Below, one piece after another: positions 1-10,700 of a DNA stretch of 64,000 nucleotides. The notes under the pieces are model-generated. The model saw only the letters and a program-made list of their open reading frames with translations, did no database searches and was not told the origin of the DNA. Source of the DNA: Flavobacteriaceae bacterium UJ101 (GTDB lineage Bacteria; Bacteroidota; Bacteroidia; Flavobacteriales; UJ101); contig CP016269.1 in the NCBI GenBank assembly GCA_001880285.1, positions 2,676,501-2,740,500 on the forward strand, in the 5' to 3' direction. The position numbers and the translations under genes are program-made. Position 1 is the first letter of the stretch, and each line of letters begins with the position of its first letter.

Positions 1-1173
1 TGGTTTACCAACAGTTCCGGCTAACATCATTCCTTTTTCTAATTTATTTACAGAGATAACAGGAGAAGTCTCAGAAAGTCCATAACCTTCTAAAACAGGT
101 AATCCTGCTGCAGTAAATATTTTAGTAAGACGTTCTTGTAAAGCAGCACTTCCTGATACTAATACTTTTATTTCACCACCTAGGGCAGCTTGCCATTTTG
201 TAAAAATAAGTTTACGTGCAATGGATAATTTTAAATCATAGAAAAAACCATGATTTTTAAATGGAGTATATTGTTCTGCTAATTCAACAGCCCAAAAGAA
301 TAGTTTGAATTTAATCCCTGTTTGTTCTTGTCCTTTTGCTATAATTTTGTCGTATACTTTTTCTAATAGACGAGGAACAACAGTCATCACATCAGGATTA
401 ACTTCTTTTGCATTATCTGAAATTTTATCAATGGCTTCTGCAAAGTAAATTGAAATACCATTTTTTTGATATAAATAGGTAATCATTCTTTCAAATACAT
501 GACAAACAGGTAAGAAACTAAGTCCCTTTGTAAGTCCAGGAGGAATTCTTTCTTCACTATTTAATACATTGGATACTAAATTTTTGTGAGCAAGCATAAC
601 GCCTTTAGGATTTCCAGTTGTCCCTGAAGTATAAATGATCGTAGCTAAATCTTCTGATGTAATGGAAGCTTTAATATCCTCGACTTCTTGGTCTCGGGTA
701 CTTTTTTCTCCTAATTCTAGAAGTTCTTTCCAATTAGAGCAGTTTATTACGGAATCAAAAGAATATAATCCTTTAAACGTAGGGATTTTATCTTTTATAG
801 CATCTACTTTTTTGAATAATTCTTCATCTGAAACAAAGCAATACGTAATGCCTGCATTGTTAAAAATATATTCGTAATCTGATTCAGAAATGGTAGGGTA
901 AACAGGTACATCTACGGCTCCAATTTGTTGAATCCCGATATCCATAATATGCCATTCATTTCTATTGGTTGAAGAAATTAAAGCAATTTTATCATTTTTT
1001 TGAACACCAATTTCTAATAAAGCTTTACTAATTTTATTTGCTTTATCTAAGTAAGATTGAGTAGATTCAGCTACCCATTTTCCGTTATATTTTGTTATTA
1101 ATGATTTTTCTAGTGGATTATTTTTAAGTTGATAATAAGGAATGTCAAATATCCTTGTGATTTCGTTACTCAT
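1..1173 (-). CDS. Long-chain acyl-CoA synthetase (AMP-forming), partial
   Basis: The reading frame opens at an ATG at 1173 and runs off the left edge, so only the first 391 residues are present. It belongs to the AMP-forming acyl-CoA ligase (ANL) family, which activates fatty acids with ATP and then CoA. The ATP-binding signature IIYTSGTTGNPKG lies near residue 180, and a YGLSETSPV motif is readable close to the window edge. The N-terminus lacks a signal peptide, consistent with a cytoplasmic or membrane-associated enzyme. It lies 100 bases downstream of the GH13 lipoprotein on the same strand. The substrate chain length is inferred from resemblance to FadD/FAA1-type enzymes and is not shown by any residue. 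Confidence 0.9.
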   Translation of the reverse strand, partial: MSNEITRIFDIPYYQLKNNPLEKSLITKYNGKWVAESTQSYLDKANKISKALLEIGVQKNDKIALISSTNRNEWHIMDIGIQQIGAVDVPVYPTISESDYEYIFNNAGITYCFVSDEELFKKVDAIKDKIPTFKGLYSFDSVINCSNWKELLELGEKSTRDQEVEDIKASITSEDLATIIYTSGTTGNPKGVMLAHKNLVSNVLNSEERIPPGLTKGLSFLPVCHVFERMITYLYQKNGISIYFAEAIDKISDNAKEVNPDVMTVVPRLLEKVYDKIIAKGQEQTGIKFKLFFWAVELAEQYTPFKNHGFFYDLKLSIARKLIFTKWQAALGGEIKVLVSGSAALQERLTKIFTAAGLPVLEGYGLSETSPVISVNKLEKGMMLAGTVGKP

Positions 1174-1273
1174 ATATTTTTAAGTCGTTTTGGTAATTTC
1201 CTTAAATATAGAATATTTTTTATAAATAAAAAGGGATTCTTATTAAAATTCGCCCTTATCACTATAATAGTCG

Positions 1274-3109
1274 TTATGTTTTGATAATTATGAAACTTTT
1301 TGGAGCTAGTTTTTCTGTTTGATCTAATATAATTTCTTTTTGGTTGAATAGATCAGTTCCTTGTATTTTTGGATTGTCCCATTCTATTTCTTGATTAGAA
1401 TTATTAAAAATGATGATAATTTCACTTTGATCATTAAAACGTTTATAAGCAAGTAGGTCACCTTCAGTTTTTAAAAAGTCTAATTTGCCTGTTGCTAAAA
1501 CAGGGTTTTCGTTTCTAATTTTGATTAATTTTTGATAGAAGCTGTGTATATCTTGATTAAAATTAACTTTATATTGATGATCTGGAAGGGAAAGATCTGT
1601 TTCATCTTCAAAATGAAGGTTTTTCCACCAAAGTGGTTTACGACAGTCTGGGTCATCAGAACCCCACATACCCATTTCATCTCCATTCCATATTTGAGGA
1701 GCACCCACAAAAGTAAATTGATGAGCTAAATAAAGTTTAACACGATCGTAGGTTTCTTGATTAGGCTTTCCTTTTTTATATTGTTCACCACTTACTTTAT
1801 ATTGATTTTCGTGATTATAAAAAGAAGTTAGTAAACGCGGTGTATCATGTGAAGCACTCATAGCCATCATACTTTGTAAAACATTCTCAGGTATTCCTTC
1901 TTGTATTTTTTCAATAGAAGATTTAAATTTTTCAGCACCACCATAGCCATATGCTTTAGCAAAGAATTCGCGTGCAGGAACATATTGTTGATAATGCATT
2001 ACAATATCAAAAATAGTACCTAAATAGGGGCGTGGATTCATCAATTTATCGGGCCATTCTTCCCACCAAATTTCGCCTACAAGAATAGCCTCTGGGTTTA
2101 CGGAACGAACAAATTTTCTGTAATCTCTCCAGAAATCCATTGGGACTTGATCTGCAACATCCAATCGAAACCCATCTACACCATTAGAAAGCTTCCCATT
2201 GGGTTCCAACCAACGTTTACTTACTGCAAAAATATGGTTTTTAATAGGGGTAGGAATGTTTCCATCATATGGATGACCATGTTTGCGGTTTTCTACATTG
2301 GTTTTGGTTAATTCGGGTAGTTCTTTAACATCTGCCCATCCTTTGTATTGAAATTCTGTTGAATCTGTTTTAAACGAATCAATCAAATACCAGTCTTTAT
2401 ATTCCGATTTTTCTTGATTTTTTAAAATATCACGCCACGCCCAAAATTCAGAACCTGTATGATTCCAAGAATAATCTAGAACGATTTTTATATTACGTTT
2501 ATGGGCTTCTTCAATTACTTTTAAGAAAAGTTTGTCTGCACTTGTCCATTTCCAAGTATTGGGGTCATTGGGTGTTTCGGAAGCTATAATTTGTAAATCA
2601 CCTTCTGGGTCTGGTCCAAAATTTACATCAATGTGATGGTAACTTCTTGCATCATACTTGTGTAAGGAAGGAGAATCATTTAAAGGATTGAAATATAAAG
2701 CATTGATTCCTAAAGATTGTAGGTAATCTAATTGATTTAGAACACCTTGTAAATCACCTCCATAACGTCGCATTTGCACCGTTGTATAGAAATCTTTTCC
2801 TGTTTCTTTTTCCCAATCTGTTTGTTGATACCAGTCAGAAGTCCAATTAGAAATTTCCCAACTTGCTGGCTTTTTATGAGGCCAAGACCCTTTTATATTT
2901 TGTAAAGTTGGGTCATTATTTGGATCTCCATTTTGAAAGCGTTCTACAAATATTTGATACCAAATAGCCGTTTTGGCCCATTCAGGAGGTTGATCAAAGG
3001 CTAAGGTTGCTTTATTATCAAGTGTTGTATTGTTCAAGTTTTCATTTTTTTTAGGTTGACATGAAAAGAAAAATAAAATGATTAGTGAATATAAAGGGTA
3101 TTGTTTCAT
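1274..3109 (-). CDS. GH13 alpha-amylase family lipoprotein
   Basis: This 611-residue protein is a surface or periplasmic lipoprotein that hydrolyses alpha-glucans. It has a short hydrophobic signal ending in a lipobox (FFSC, Cys17), then a GH13 barrel. Conserved GH13 regions are readable: the nucleophile in GFRLD (Asp317), the acid/base in LVGEIW (Glu346), and SHD (His421, Asp422). Region I reads LDYSWNH. It resembles neopullulanase or cyclomaltodextrinase-type enzymes, but the exact linkage specificity is inference. It starts only 10 bases after the stop of the AddA-like gene, so the two are probably co-transcribed, an odd pairing. No T9SS sorting domain is present at its C-terminus. Confidence 0.92.
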   Translation of the reverse strand: MKQYPLYSLIILFFFSCQPKKNENLNNTTLDNKATLAFDQPPEWAKTAIWYQIFVERFQNGDPNNDPTLQNIKGSWPHKKPASWEISNWTSDWYQQTDWEKETGKDFYTTVQMRRYGGDLQGVLNQLDYLQSLGINALYFNPLNDSPSLHKYDARSYHHIDVNFGPDPEGDLQIIASETPNDPNTWKWTSADKLFLKVIEEAHKRNIKIVLDYSWNHTGSEFWAWRDILKNQEKSEYKDWYLIDSFKTDSTEFQYKGWADVKELPELTKTNVENRKHGHPYDGNIPTPIKNHIFAVSKRWLEPNGKLSNGVDGFRLDVADQVPMDFWRDYRKFVRSVNPEAILVGEIWWEEWPDKLMNPRPYLGTIFDIVMHYQQYVPAREFFAKAYGYGGAEKFKSSIEKIQEGIPENVLQSMMAMSASHDTPRLLTSFYNHENQYKVSGEQYKKGKPNQETYDRVKLYLAHQFTFVGAPQIWNGDEMGMWGSDDPDCRKPLWWKNLHFEDETDLSLPDHQYKVNFNQDIHSFYQKLIKIRNENPVLATGKLDFLKTEGDLLAYKRFNDQSEIIIIFNNSNQEIEWDNPKIQGTDLFNQKEIILDQTEKLAPKSFIIIKT

Positions 3110-3119
3110 AATATATAGC

Positions 3120-6100
3120 TTATAATGTTATGATGGTTATGGTTTGATGGATGTAAACTAATAATTTTTTTTCAATTTGATAACCTAAATTCTTTAAGGC
3201 TTCTGCATATTGATTTAATTGATTTTCATATTGACTATGCTGTTCTCCTGTTTTATAATCGATTATAGTAGCCTGATTATTTTTTATAACGACACGGTCA
3301 GGTCTAAAAATACGATGATTATGGTAAATATCACGTTCATTAAAAATATGATAATCTTTTTTAAAATAGAGATTTAAGTCTTGTGAATAAATGATTTGTG
3401 TTATTTTTTCTTGAACATCATTAAAATAAGACTTAGGTATAAAGCCCGTCAGTAAAAGATGATTCAACACCATGTCCACATCTTCTTCATATTCAATTTT
3501 TGATAAAATATGATGGATCATATTTCCATATTCAATAGCGGTAGTTTTTTCTATATTCCAAAACTTTGGAGCGGTTTTACTGATTTCTAAAATGGAGTGC
3601 CATTCATTGGAGTAAAATTCAATTGGAAGAATAGATTTGGATAATTTAGAAGTTACTTTTCTATTTTTATTTCCTGTTTGATATAAAAATTGTTCTGTTT
3701 TTGGAATATTTTTTTCATCTAAATAATGATTAAAATAATACGCGATCGAAGAAGGTTTCGTTTCTTTTTGATGTAAAGTAGCTATATAAAGTCGTTCAAC
3801 AGCTCGTGTAGTAGCAACATATAAAATATTCAAATTATCTAACTGAATTTGATCATTGTTTTGATCCATGATTTCTTTTCCTGTTTTGTGACTTTCAGTT
3901 AAATTTTTACTAGCTGGAACATAAAAATGATTAAAATTTTCATATTGTTGATCTTCTAAAGGAATCCAAATATGAGCATTTCGATCAGAAAAGGCATCCC
4001 AATCAGCATATGGAAGAATAACCACAGGAAATTGTAATCCTTTTGATTTATGAATAGTCATAATTTGTACTGCGTTACTTTCATTAGGTGTAACGACGCT
4101 TTCCTTCTCTTTTTTTTCATCCCAATAAAGTAGGAAATCATGTAAATCATTAGAGTTTCTTGAGGTGTAAATAATGATGAAATCAAGAAAATATTGAATG
4201 TAACCGTTGTCCCTTTCTTGAATTAGATGAAAGGCTCTGTAACAATATTCAACTAAGTCGTATAAGGATTTTGAACGAGCCATTTTTAAATCGAAGAAAA
4301 TACTTCCAATTTCAAGTTCTTTAAAAAATAAATGAAGAGGTAGTTTAACTGCTTTTTGAATAAAAGAATGTAAATCAGTATCTAAAGAAAATAAGTTGTT
4401 TTGAGATAGTTGCATTAGAAACTCAACTCGTGTTTTATAATCATTTTCGACATGAATAATTCGTAAAATTTTTTCAATTAATTGAATTTCAATAGCATTT
4501 TTTAAAAGTAACGACTCTTTTGATATAATAGGAATCTGATTTTCAATAAGATGTTGAGCGATTTGAATTCCATGTTTATTATTTCGAACTAAAATGGTTA
4601 TTTCTTCATATGCAAAACCTTCTTCAATCAAGGACTGAATGGTGTTGTATATGTAACTCAATTGAACTTCGTTATAATCTAAATCACGTGTTTTTTCAAT
4701 TAAATTGATTTCAACAAAACCGTTTTCTTTCGCATTTGTTTTTTGAGTAGTTGTTTCTGAATAAAGTTTTTTATACTGCTCATTTTTAAAGCTTTTAGAA
4801 GCGTTTTGATAAAAATGATTGTTAAATTCAATAATTTCTTTGAAACTACGGTAATTGGTATCCAAGTTTTCTGTTTTGAAAGGAAGATGATCCCCCGTTT
4901 CAGAAAGGATCATAAATTGTTCAGGATCCCCACCGCGCCATCGGTAAATAGATTGTTTTGAATCTCCTACAATTAAAGCATTTCCACTTTGAGCTAATTG
5001 ATTTTCAACAAGAGGTTTTAAATTTTCCCATTGTAAAACAGAAGTATCTTGAAATTCATCAATAAAATAATGATGGTATTTTTCACCAATTCTTTCATAA
5101 ATATAAGGAGCCGGTTGATTTTTTATTTCTTCACTAATAATTTTATTGAATTCAGAATTTAACAAGATATTATTTTCCTCTTTTAAATAGGTTAATTCTT
5201 TTTCAATTTCATTTATAACTGTTAAAGAAGAAATGGTGCGGAGTATCAATTGATTAAGAAGAAAAATTCCTTTGTTTTTTTCTAAAAAATGGGAGGATTC
5301 TTGAATCAATTTTTCAATTTGGGTAATAACAGCATCTATTTTTACTGTTTGTTCGGCATCGGTTGTTTTGGAATAGAGTTGCTGTGTGTCTAATTGCTTT
5401 TGTAACCGTGTGCCAATTATGATTTTTGATAAATCCGATTGATTGAATTTTTTAAAATAATTAGGTAAATCTTGATAGGCAAATGATTTTGTAAGAATAC
5501 CATGGTTATTTAAAATAGAGGAAAACGAATTTGCATAAGCAACCAATTGTTGTTTGATTTCCTTTTGTTGTTTCGTAATGGATTTTTTAAGTTGAGTAAA
5601 ATCTTCAATAGAATGATTTTTTAATTGTTTAATAAATCCTTGATGATCTTCTTTTAATAGTATTTTGGCTGTATTAGCCAAGTCTAAACTAATATTCCAA
5701 CTTTTGTCTTCATCTAATTTTGCTAAAGAGAAATTGACTAATGAAGCTGTAACTTTAGGGTCTTGCCCTAATTTTGAAAGTAAAACTTCAACCGATTCAT
5801 TTAAAATTTTATCAGCATCCATTTCCACTTCAAAATTAGACGATAGTCCTAGATCTTGTGAGAAATTACGAATTAAACGATGTGTAAATTTATCAATGGT
5901 ACTAACAGAAAAATTAGAATATTGATGTATAATTCTTGACAAGGTTTTTTTAGCTCTTTCATTTAATTGTATGGGCTGTATTTGTAAATCACGACACAAG
6001 GTTTTAAACAAATCCGTTTCCCAATCAGAAGGATTTTCAGAAGCGAATTCTTTTAGAGCTAAAATAATACGATCTTTCATCTCTGCAGCAGCCTTATTGG

Positions 6101-6242
6101 TAAACGTGATGGCTAAGATTCTTGAAAAACTATAATAATCGTTTGATCTAAGAATAATAGATAAATATTCTTTTACCAAGGTATACGTTTTACCAGAACC
6201 AGCTGAAGCATTGTATATTTTTAATAATGAAGGATCGATCAT
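3120..6242 (-). CDS. AddA/RecB-like UvrD-family helicase with C-terminal nuclease
   Basis: This 1040-residue protein is a superfamily 1 DNA helicase for double-strand-break end processing. Walker A (NASAGSGKTYTL) sits near residues 12-23. Walker B (IDEFQDTS) and the VGDSKQSIYRWRGGD motif lie near residues 395-430. A late helicase motif, TIHKSKGLQFPVVIL, follows at about residue 735. The last 140 residues carry a PD-(D/E)XK nuclease signature: a His in the GNMIHHIL helix, an Asp in RPDRVV, and IIDYKTGEQ. The order matches AddA. The usual partner AddB is not adjacent in this window. The protein starts at the ATG at 6242, opposite lysA across a 150-base divergent spacer. Confidence 0.9.
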   Translation of the reverse strand: MIDPSLLKIYNASAGSGKTYTLVKEYLSIILRSNDYYSFSRILAITFTNKAAAEMKDRIILALKEFASENPSDWETDLFKTLCRDLQIQPIQLNERAKKTLSRIIHQYSNFSVSTIDKFTHRLIRNFSQDLGLSSNFEVEMDADKILNESVEVLLSKLGQDPKVTASLVNFSLAKLDEDKSWNISLDLANTAKILLKEDHQGFIKQLKNHSIEDFTQLKKSITKQQKEIKQQLVAYANSFSSILNNHGILTKSFAYQDLPNYFKKFNQSDLSKIIIGTRLQKQLDTQQLYSKTTDAEQTVKIDAVITQIEKLIQESSHFLEKNKGIFLLNQLILRTISSLTVINEIEKELTYLKEENNILLNSEFNKIISEEIKNQPAPYIYERIGEKYHHYFIDEFQDTSVLQWENLKPLVENQLAQSGNALIVGDSKQSIYRWRGGDPEQFMILSETGDHLPFKTENLDTNYRSFKEIIEFNNHFYQNASKSFKNEQYKKLYSETTTQKTNAKENGFVEINLIEKTRDLDYNEVQLSYIYNTIQSLIEEGFAYEEITILVRNNKHGIQIAQHLIENQIPIISKESLLLKNAIEIQLIEKILRIIHVENDYKTRVEFLMQLSQNNLFSLDTDLHSFIQKAVKLPLHLFFKELEIGSIFFDLKMARSKSLYDLVEYCYRAFHLIQERDNGYIQYFLDFIIIYTSRNSNDLHDFLLYWDEKKEKESVVTPNESNAVQIMTIHKSKGLQFPVVILPYADWDAFSDRNAHIWIPLEDQQYENFNHFYVPASKNLTESHKTGKEIMDQNNDQIQLDNLNILYVATTRAVERLYIATLHQKETKPSSIAYYFNHYLDEKNIPKTEQFLYQTGNKNRKVTSKLSKSILPIEFYSNEWHSILEISKTAPKFWNIEKTTAIEYGNMIHHILSKIEYEEDVDMVLNHLLLTGFIPKSYFNDVQEKITQIIYSQDLNLYFKKDYHIFNERDIYHNHRIFRPDRVVIKNNQATIIDYKTGEQHSQYENQLNQYAEALKNLGYQIEKKLLVYIHQTITIITL

Positions 6243-6392
6243 ATATAAATACTATTTACTCAGTAAATGTACGCAATGATTTATAAAATAACTATAGTTA
6301 ATTATTTAACAATATGTGAAAATACGTATGAAAACTAAAAAAAGTTAGTTTATTTATAAGAATGCTTCTATTTTCGTGACAAATAGTTTAAA

Positions 6393-7625
6393 ATGGAATT
6401 AGAAAACAATCAATATACCATCCAAGGAGTATCGTTAATCAATCTAGTAGAAGATTTTGGAGATCCTTTATATGTATACGATGCTGAAGTAATGAAAAAG
6501 CAGTTTGATCGTTTAAATCATGCTTTTGAAGGAGTTAAAAGTTTACAATTAAATTATGCTTGTAAAGCATTATCTAATATTAGTGTTTTAAAATATTTTA
6601 AATCATTGGGATCTGGTTTAGATACGGTTTCAATAGAAGAAGTGAAATTGGGTTTAAAAGCAGGTTTTGAACCACAAGAAATTATTTTTACACCCAATGG
6701 TGTTTCTTTAAAAGAGTTAGAAGATGCAGCTGAGTTAGGTGTTAAAATTAATATTGATAACTTATCTATTTTAGAACAATTTGGACATGATTTGCCTAAT
6801 TACCCTGTTTGTATACGAATCAATCCTCATATTATGGCAGGAGGGAACGCTAAAATATCGGTTGGGCATATTGATTCAAAGTTTGGAATTTCATATTATC
6901 AATTGCCACATGTAAAGCGTGTTGTTGAGAATACAAAAATGAAGATAGAAGGGATTCACATGCATACGGGTTCTGATATTTTAGATATTGAAGTATTTTT
7001 AAATGGAGCTGAAATTTTGTTTGATGTTGCCAAAGAGTTTAAAGATTTAAAATATTTAGATTTTGGAAGTGGATTTAAAGTTCCATATAAAGAAGGTGAT
7101 ATAGAGACTAATATTGAAGAATTAGGAGAAGAATTAGGTTCTCGATTTAATGAATTTTGTAAAGAATACGGAAAAGAATTGACTTTGATGTTTGAACCAG
7201 GTAAATTTTTGGTAAGTCAATCAGGTTATTTTTTAGCTAAAACCAATGTGGTAAAACAAACAACATCAACTGTTTTTGCAGGAATAAATTCTGGTTTTAA
7301 TCATTTAATCCGTCCAATGTTTTATGATGCGTACCATCATATTGTAAATATTTCCAATCCAGAAGGAAGAAATCGTTTTTATACTGTAGTAGGCTATATC
7401 TGTGAAACCGATACTTTTGGAATCAATCGAAAAATTACAGAAGTACGTGAAGATGATATTTTATGTTTTAAAAATGCAGGAGCTTATTGTTTTTCTATGG
7501 CATCAAATTATAACTCAAGATTAATTCCTGCGGAAGTACTGATTTTAAAGGGAGAAGCACATCTAATTCGAAAGCGCCAGGATTTTGAAGATTTAATAAA
7601 AAATCAAATAGAAATTACACTATAA
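6393..7625 (+). CDS. lysA: Diaminopimelate decarboxylase
   Basis: This enzyme of 410 residues removes CO2 from meso-diaminopimelate to give L-lysine, the last step of lysine synthesis. It is a fold-III PLP enzyme. The PLP lysine is in NYACKAL (Lys58). The family motifs HMHTGSDI, FEPGKFLV, CETDTFG and GAYCFSMASNYNSR are all present. Length is normal for the family. It stands alone, transcribed divergently from the AddA-like gene. The 150-base upstream spacer is too short for a classical lysine riboswitch and none was recognised. Confidence 0.96.
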   Translation: MELENNQYTIQGVSLINLVEDFGDPLYVYDAEVMKKQFDRLNHAFEGVKSLQLNYACKALSNISVLKYFKSLGSGLDTVSIEEVKLGLKAGFEPQEIIFTPNGVSLKELEDAAELGVKINIDNLSILEQFGHDLPNYPVCIRINPHIMAGGNAKISVGHIDSKFGISYYQLPHVKRVVENTKMKIEGIHMHTGSDILDIEVFLNGAEILFDVAKEFKDLKYLDFGSGFKVPYKEGDIETNIEELGEELGSRFNEFCKEYGKELTLMFEPGKFLVSQSGYFLAKTNVVKQTTSTVFAGINSGFNHLIRPMFYDAYHHIVNISNPEGRNRFYTVVGYICETDTFGINRKITEVREDDILCFKNAGAYCFSMASNYNSRLIPAEVLILKGEAHLIRKRQDFEDLIKNQIEITL

Positions 7626-7759
7626 ATGATAAAAAAGTAGTAAAACCTTCGTTTCTTATCATATGAAATAAATCATATATAATTATGTGTTTGTGAGTTG
7701 TTATTATGTGTTTGAATATGTATATTGTATACCATATAAAACTACTTAATTAATACACA

Positions 7760-10700
7760 ATGAAGAAACTTTTATTATGGAGCATCATAGTGCAACTATG
7801 TATGCTAAGAATTGTTGCGCAAGAAACTTTCACAATTAATTACAACGGAGGGGAACAAAATTTAACAGCAAGTTCAGCTACGGTTAATGATGAAATAACC
7901 TTAGTTTTTACAGATGTAGATGCTGTAAATAATTTTTATACTGATGGACAAGAGGCTATCTATATTTATGCAGGGGTTGAGACCGATGCAGGAACTTGGC
8001 AACATACATTTTCCACCTTTTGTGTAACCGATAATGCAAAGAGAACGGTAACTAAGGAAGGAAATAGTTATAAAACTACATTTAAAATAAGTGAGTTATT
8101 AGAATTAAATTCAGGGTTAAACGTAAAATCATTTCAATTTAAATATTATAATCAATATTGTGGAGGAGGTAATAATGAAACCGCTAATTTATCAGTAGAT
8201 TTAGTTGATGCTGAAGTTGAGTCTGATAATACAATTATTGGAAATGTAAAAGTTACACCAGCAAAACCAACGAGGGATGAATTAATTACTATTGAATTAG
8301 ATGTTACTGGAACACCTTTAGAAAATGCTTCCACAGTTTATTTTCACTCAGGAGTAGGGACTGATGAAATAGGTTCAACAGCGTTTACTGTATCCAAAGG
8401 AAACTGGGGACAAGATGATGGTGTAGGTAAAATGACCAATACTTCGGGAACTATATGGAAGATAACATTAAATTCAATTAATGACTATTACAATTTACAA
8501 AATTCCGAAGATGCATTTGGACTTAACTTTTTGTTTAGAAATACAGAGGGATCTTTAAAAGAAGATCGTAATGGGGGTAATTATCATGTTGATTTAGATC
8601 CAGGAAATTATTTTTTATTAAATGATGATTTGGCTTCAAATAGTCCTTTTTTGGTGGAGAAAGATAAACCTTATACTGTGACAACTGAGGCGAGTGGTAC
8701 AGCAAATTGGACTGTTTATGAAACGAATGAAGATTATACCAATAATAAGAGTACAATAGCTTCTGGAACAGGTCAGAATATTAGACAAAACATTACCTTA
8801 ACCGATGTTGATATTGTTCATTATTATAAAATAGTGTATGACTTTGGATCAGAACAAAAAGTGAAAACATTCTCATTACAAGGTTATTCTAGTGTAGTAT
8901 TTGAAGCTTTACCTGATAACATGGAATATGGAGTAAATTATAATACAGCTGATAAGACCAAAGCAACGATAGTGTTCCATACCCCAATTAATACAACTTA
9001 TTATGGATTTAATAAAGATACAAATGTTAGATATGAATTAGGAAAAGGAACTACTCAAACCAAGAAAACAGTTCATTTGCTCGGAGATTTTAATAATTGG
9101 AAAATTTCAAGTCAATCAATGATGAAATGTGGAAAGAAAACCAATACTGGTGATTGTGAAGTTTGGTGGCAAGAATTAACCGAATTAGAAGAAGGAAAAG
9201 AATATGTGTATCAATTTTTAGTAGATGGAAACTTAAATATTGCAGATCCTTATGCTACAAAAGTTTCAGATCCTTGGAATGATCAATATATTAATGAAAC
9301 AATCTATCCTAGCTTAATATCAAATCCCAATACAAATCATATAGCAGCAGTATTGCAGACAAATAAATCGGATTATAATTGGCAAGTACCCAATTTTGAA
9401 TTTATTCATAATAATCGCCATGATCGATTGAATATTTATGAATTACATTTTAGAGATTTTACAGCTGAGGGGACCTATAAAGCAGCAACAGCTAAGCTTG
9501 ATTATTTAAAAGAGATGGGAATTAATACTATTCATGTAATGCCCGTAAGTGAATTTGAAGGAAATGATAGTTGGGGATATAATCCTTCATTTTATTTTGC
9601 TGCAGATAAAGCCTATGGGACAGAAAATGATTTAAAAGAATTTATTGATGAGGCGCATAAACGAGGTATTGCTGTAATTAATGATATGGTACTTAACCAT
9701 GCTTTTGGACAAAATTCAATGGCTCGATTATATTGGGATGAATTAAAGAACAAACCAACAGCAGATAATCCTTGGTTTTTTGCAGACCATTGGGCTGTAA
9801 GTACTCCAGATGGTTATTGGGGCTCCGATTTTAATCACACCTCTGAGCATACACAAAAATTAGTGGATGATATACTAGTGTATTGGATGAATGAATTTAA
9901 ATTTGATGGATTTCGTTTTGATTTTACAAAAGGTTTTAGTCATATGGAAAAAATAGGTGGAGACGGTGATGTATGGGCTTCTAGTTATAATGCAAATCGA
10001 ATTGGATTATTAGAACGAATGGTAACCAATATGCGGACCAATGTGGCTCCAAAAAATCCTATTGTAGTATTTGAACATTTAGCACAAAGTAATGAGAATG
10101 CTGAATTAGCAACTTTAGGTATTTTACAATGGTCAGGATCGACACACCATAAACAAATTGAAAATTTTTCCAAAGGATATAGTAGTGACAATATAGATTT
10201 GTATTCCTCAGGAATTTATACAGCACAAGGCTTTAATAATGCTAATTGGATGAGTTATATGGAAAGTCATGATGAAGAGCGTCAGGGGTATGCAATTTTA
10301 GAATACGCAAATAATATACCATCAACAGAGCCTGATAAAACATCCTTTGCAGTAGATCGTTTAAAATTAGCTAGTGCTTTTAATTTATTTTTTCCAGGGC
10401 CTCGTATGATTTGGATGTGGGAAGAAATGGGATATGATATCTCAATAAATTATAATGGAAGAACTGGACGTAAACCACAACATTGGGAATATTTAAAAGA
10501 TACTAATCGTGCAGAATTACACCGTTTAATGTCTTTTATTTTAAATTTGAGAGATACATATGATTTATATGCTATTACACCTGATTATGGAAATATAGGA
10601 GACTCAGGTAATATAAATTCCCCTAGAAAGATGATTCTGAATGATGGAAATGGTAAAATTGTGATAGTGATTGGAAATCCTGATACTGAAAATGGACAGA

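Noticed and set aside
635-877. Plus-strand frame of 80 codons
   Set aside because: It lies inside the acyl-CoA synthetase on the other strand, whose motifs are clear. It is a shadow frame.
6243-6392. Lysine riboswitch upstream of lysA
   Set aside because: The spacer is shorter than the usual aptamer plus platform and contains no recognisable stems.
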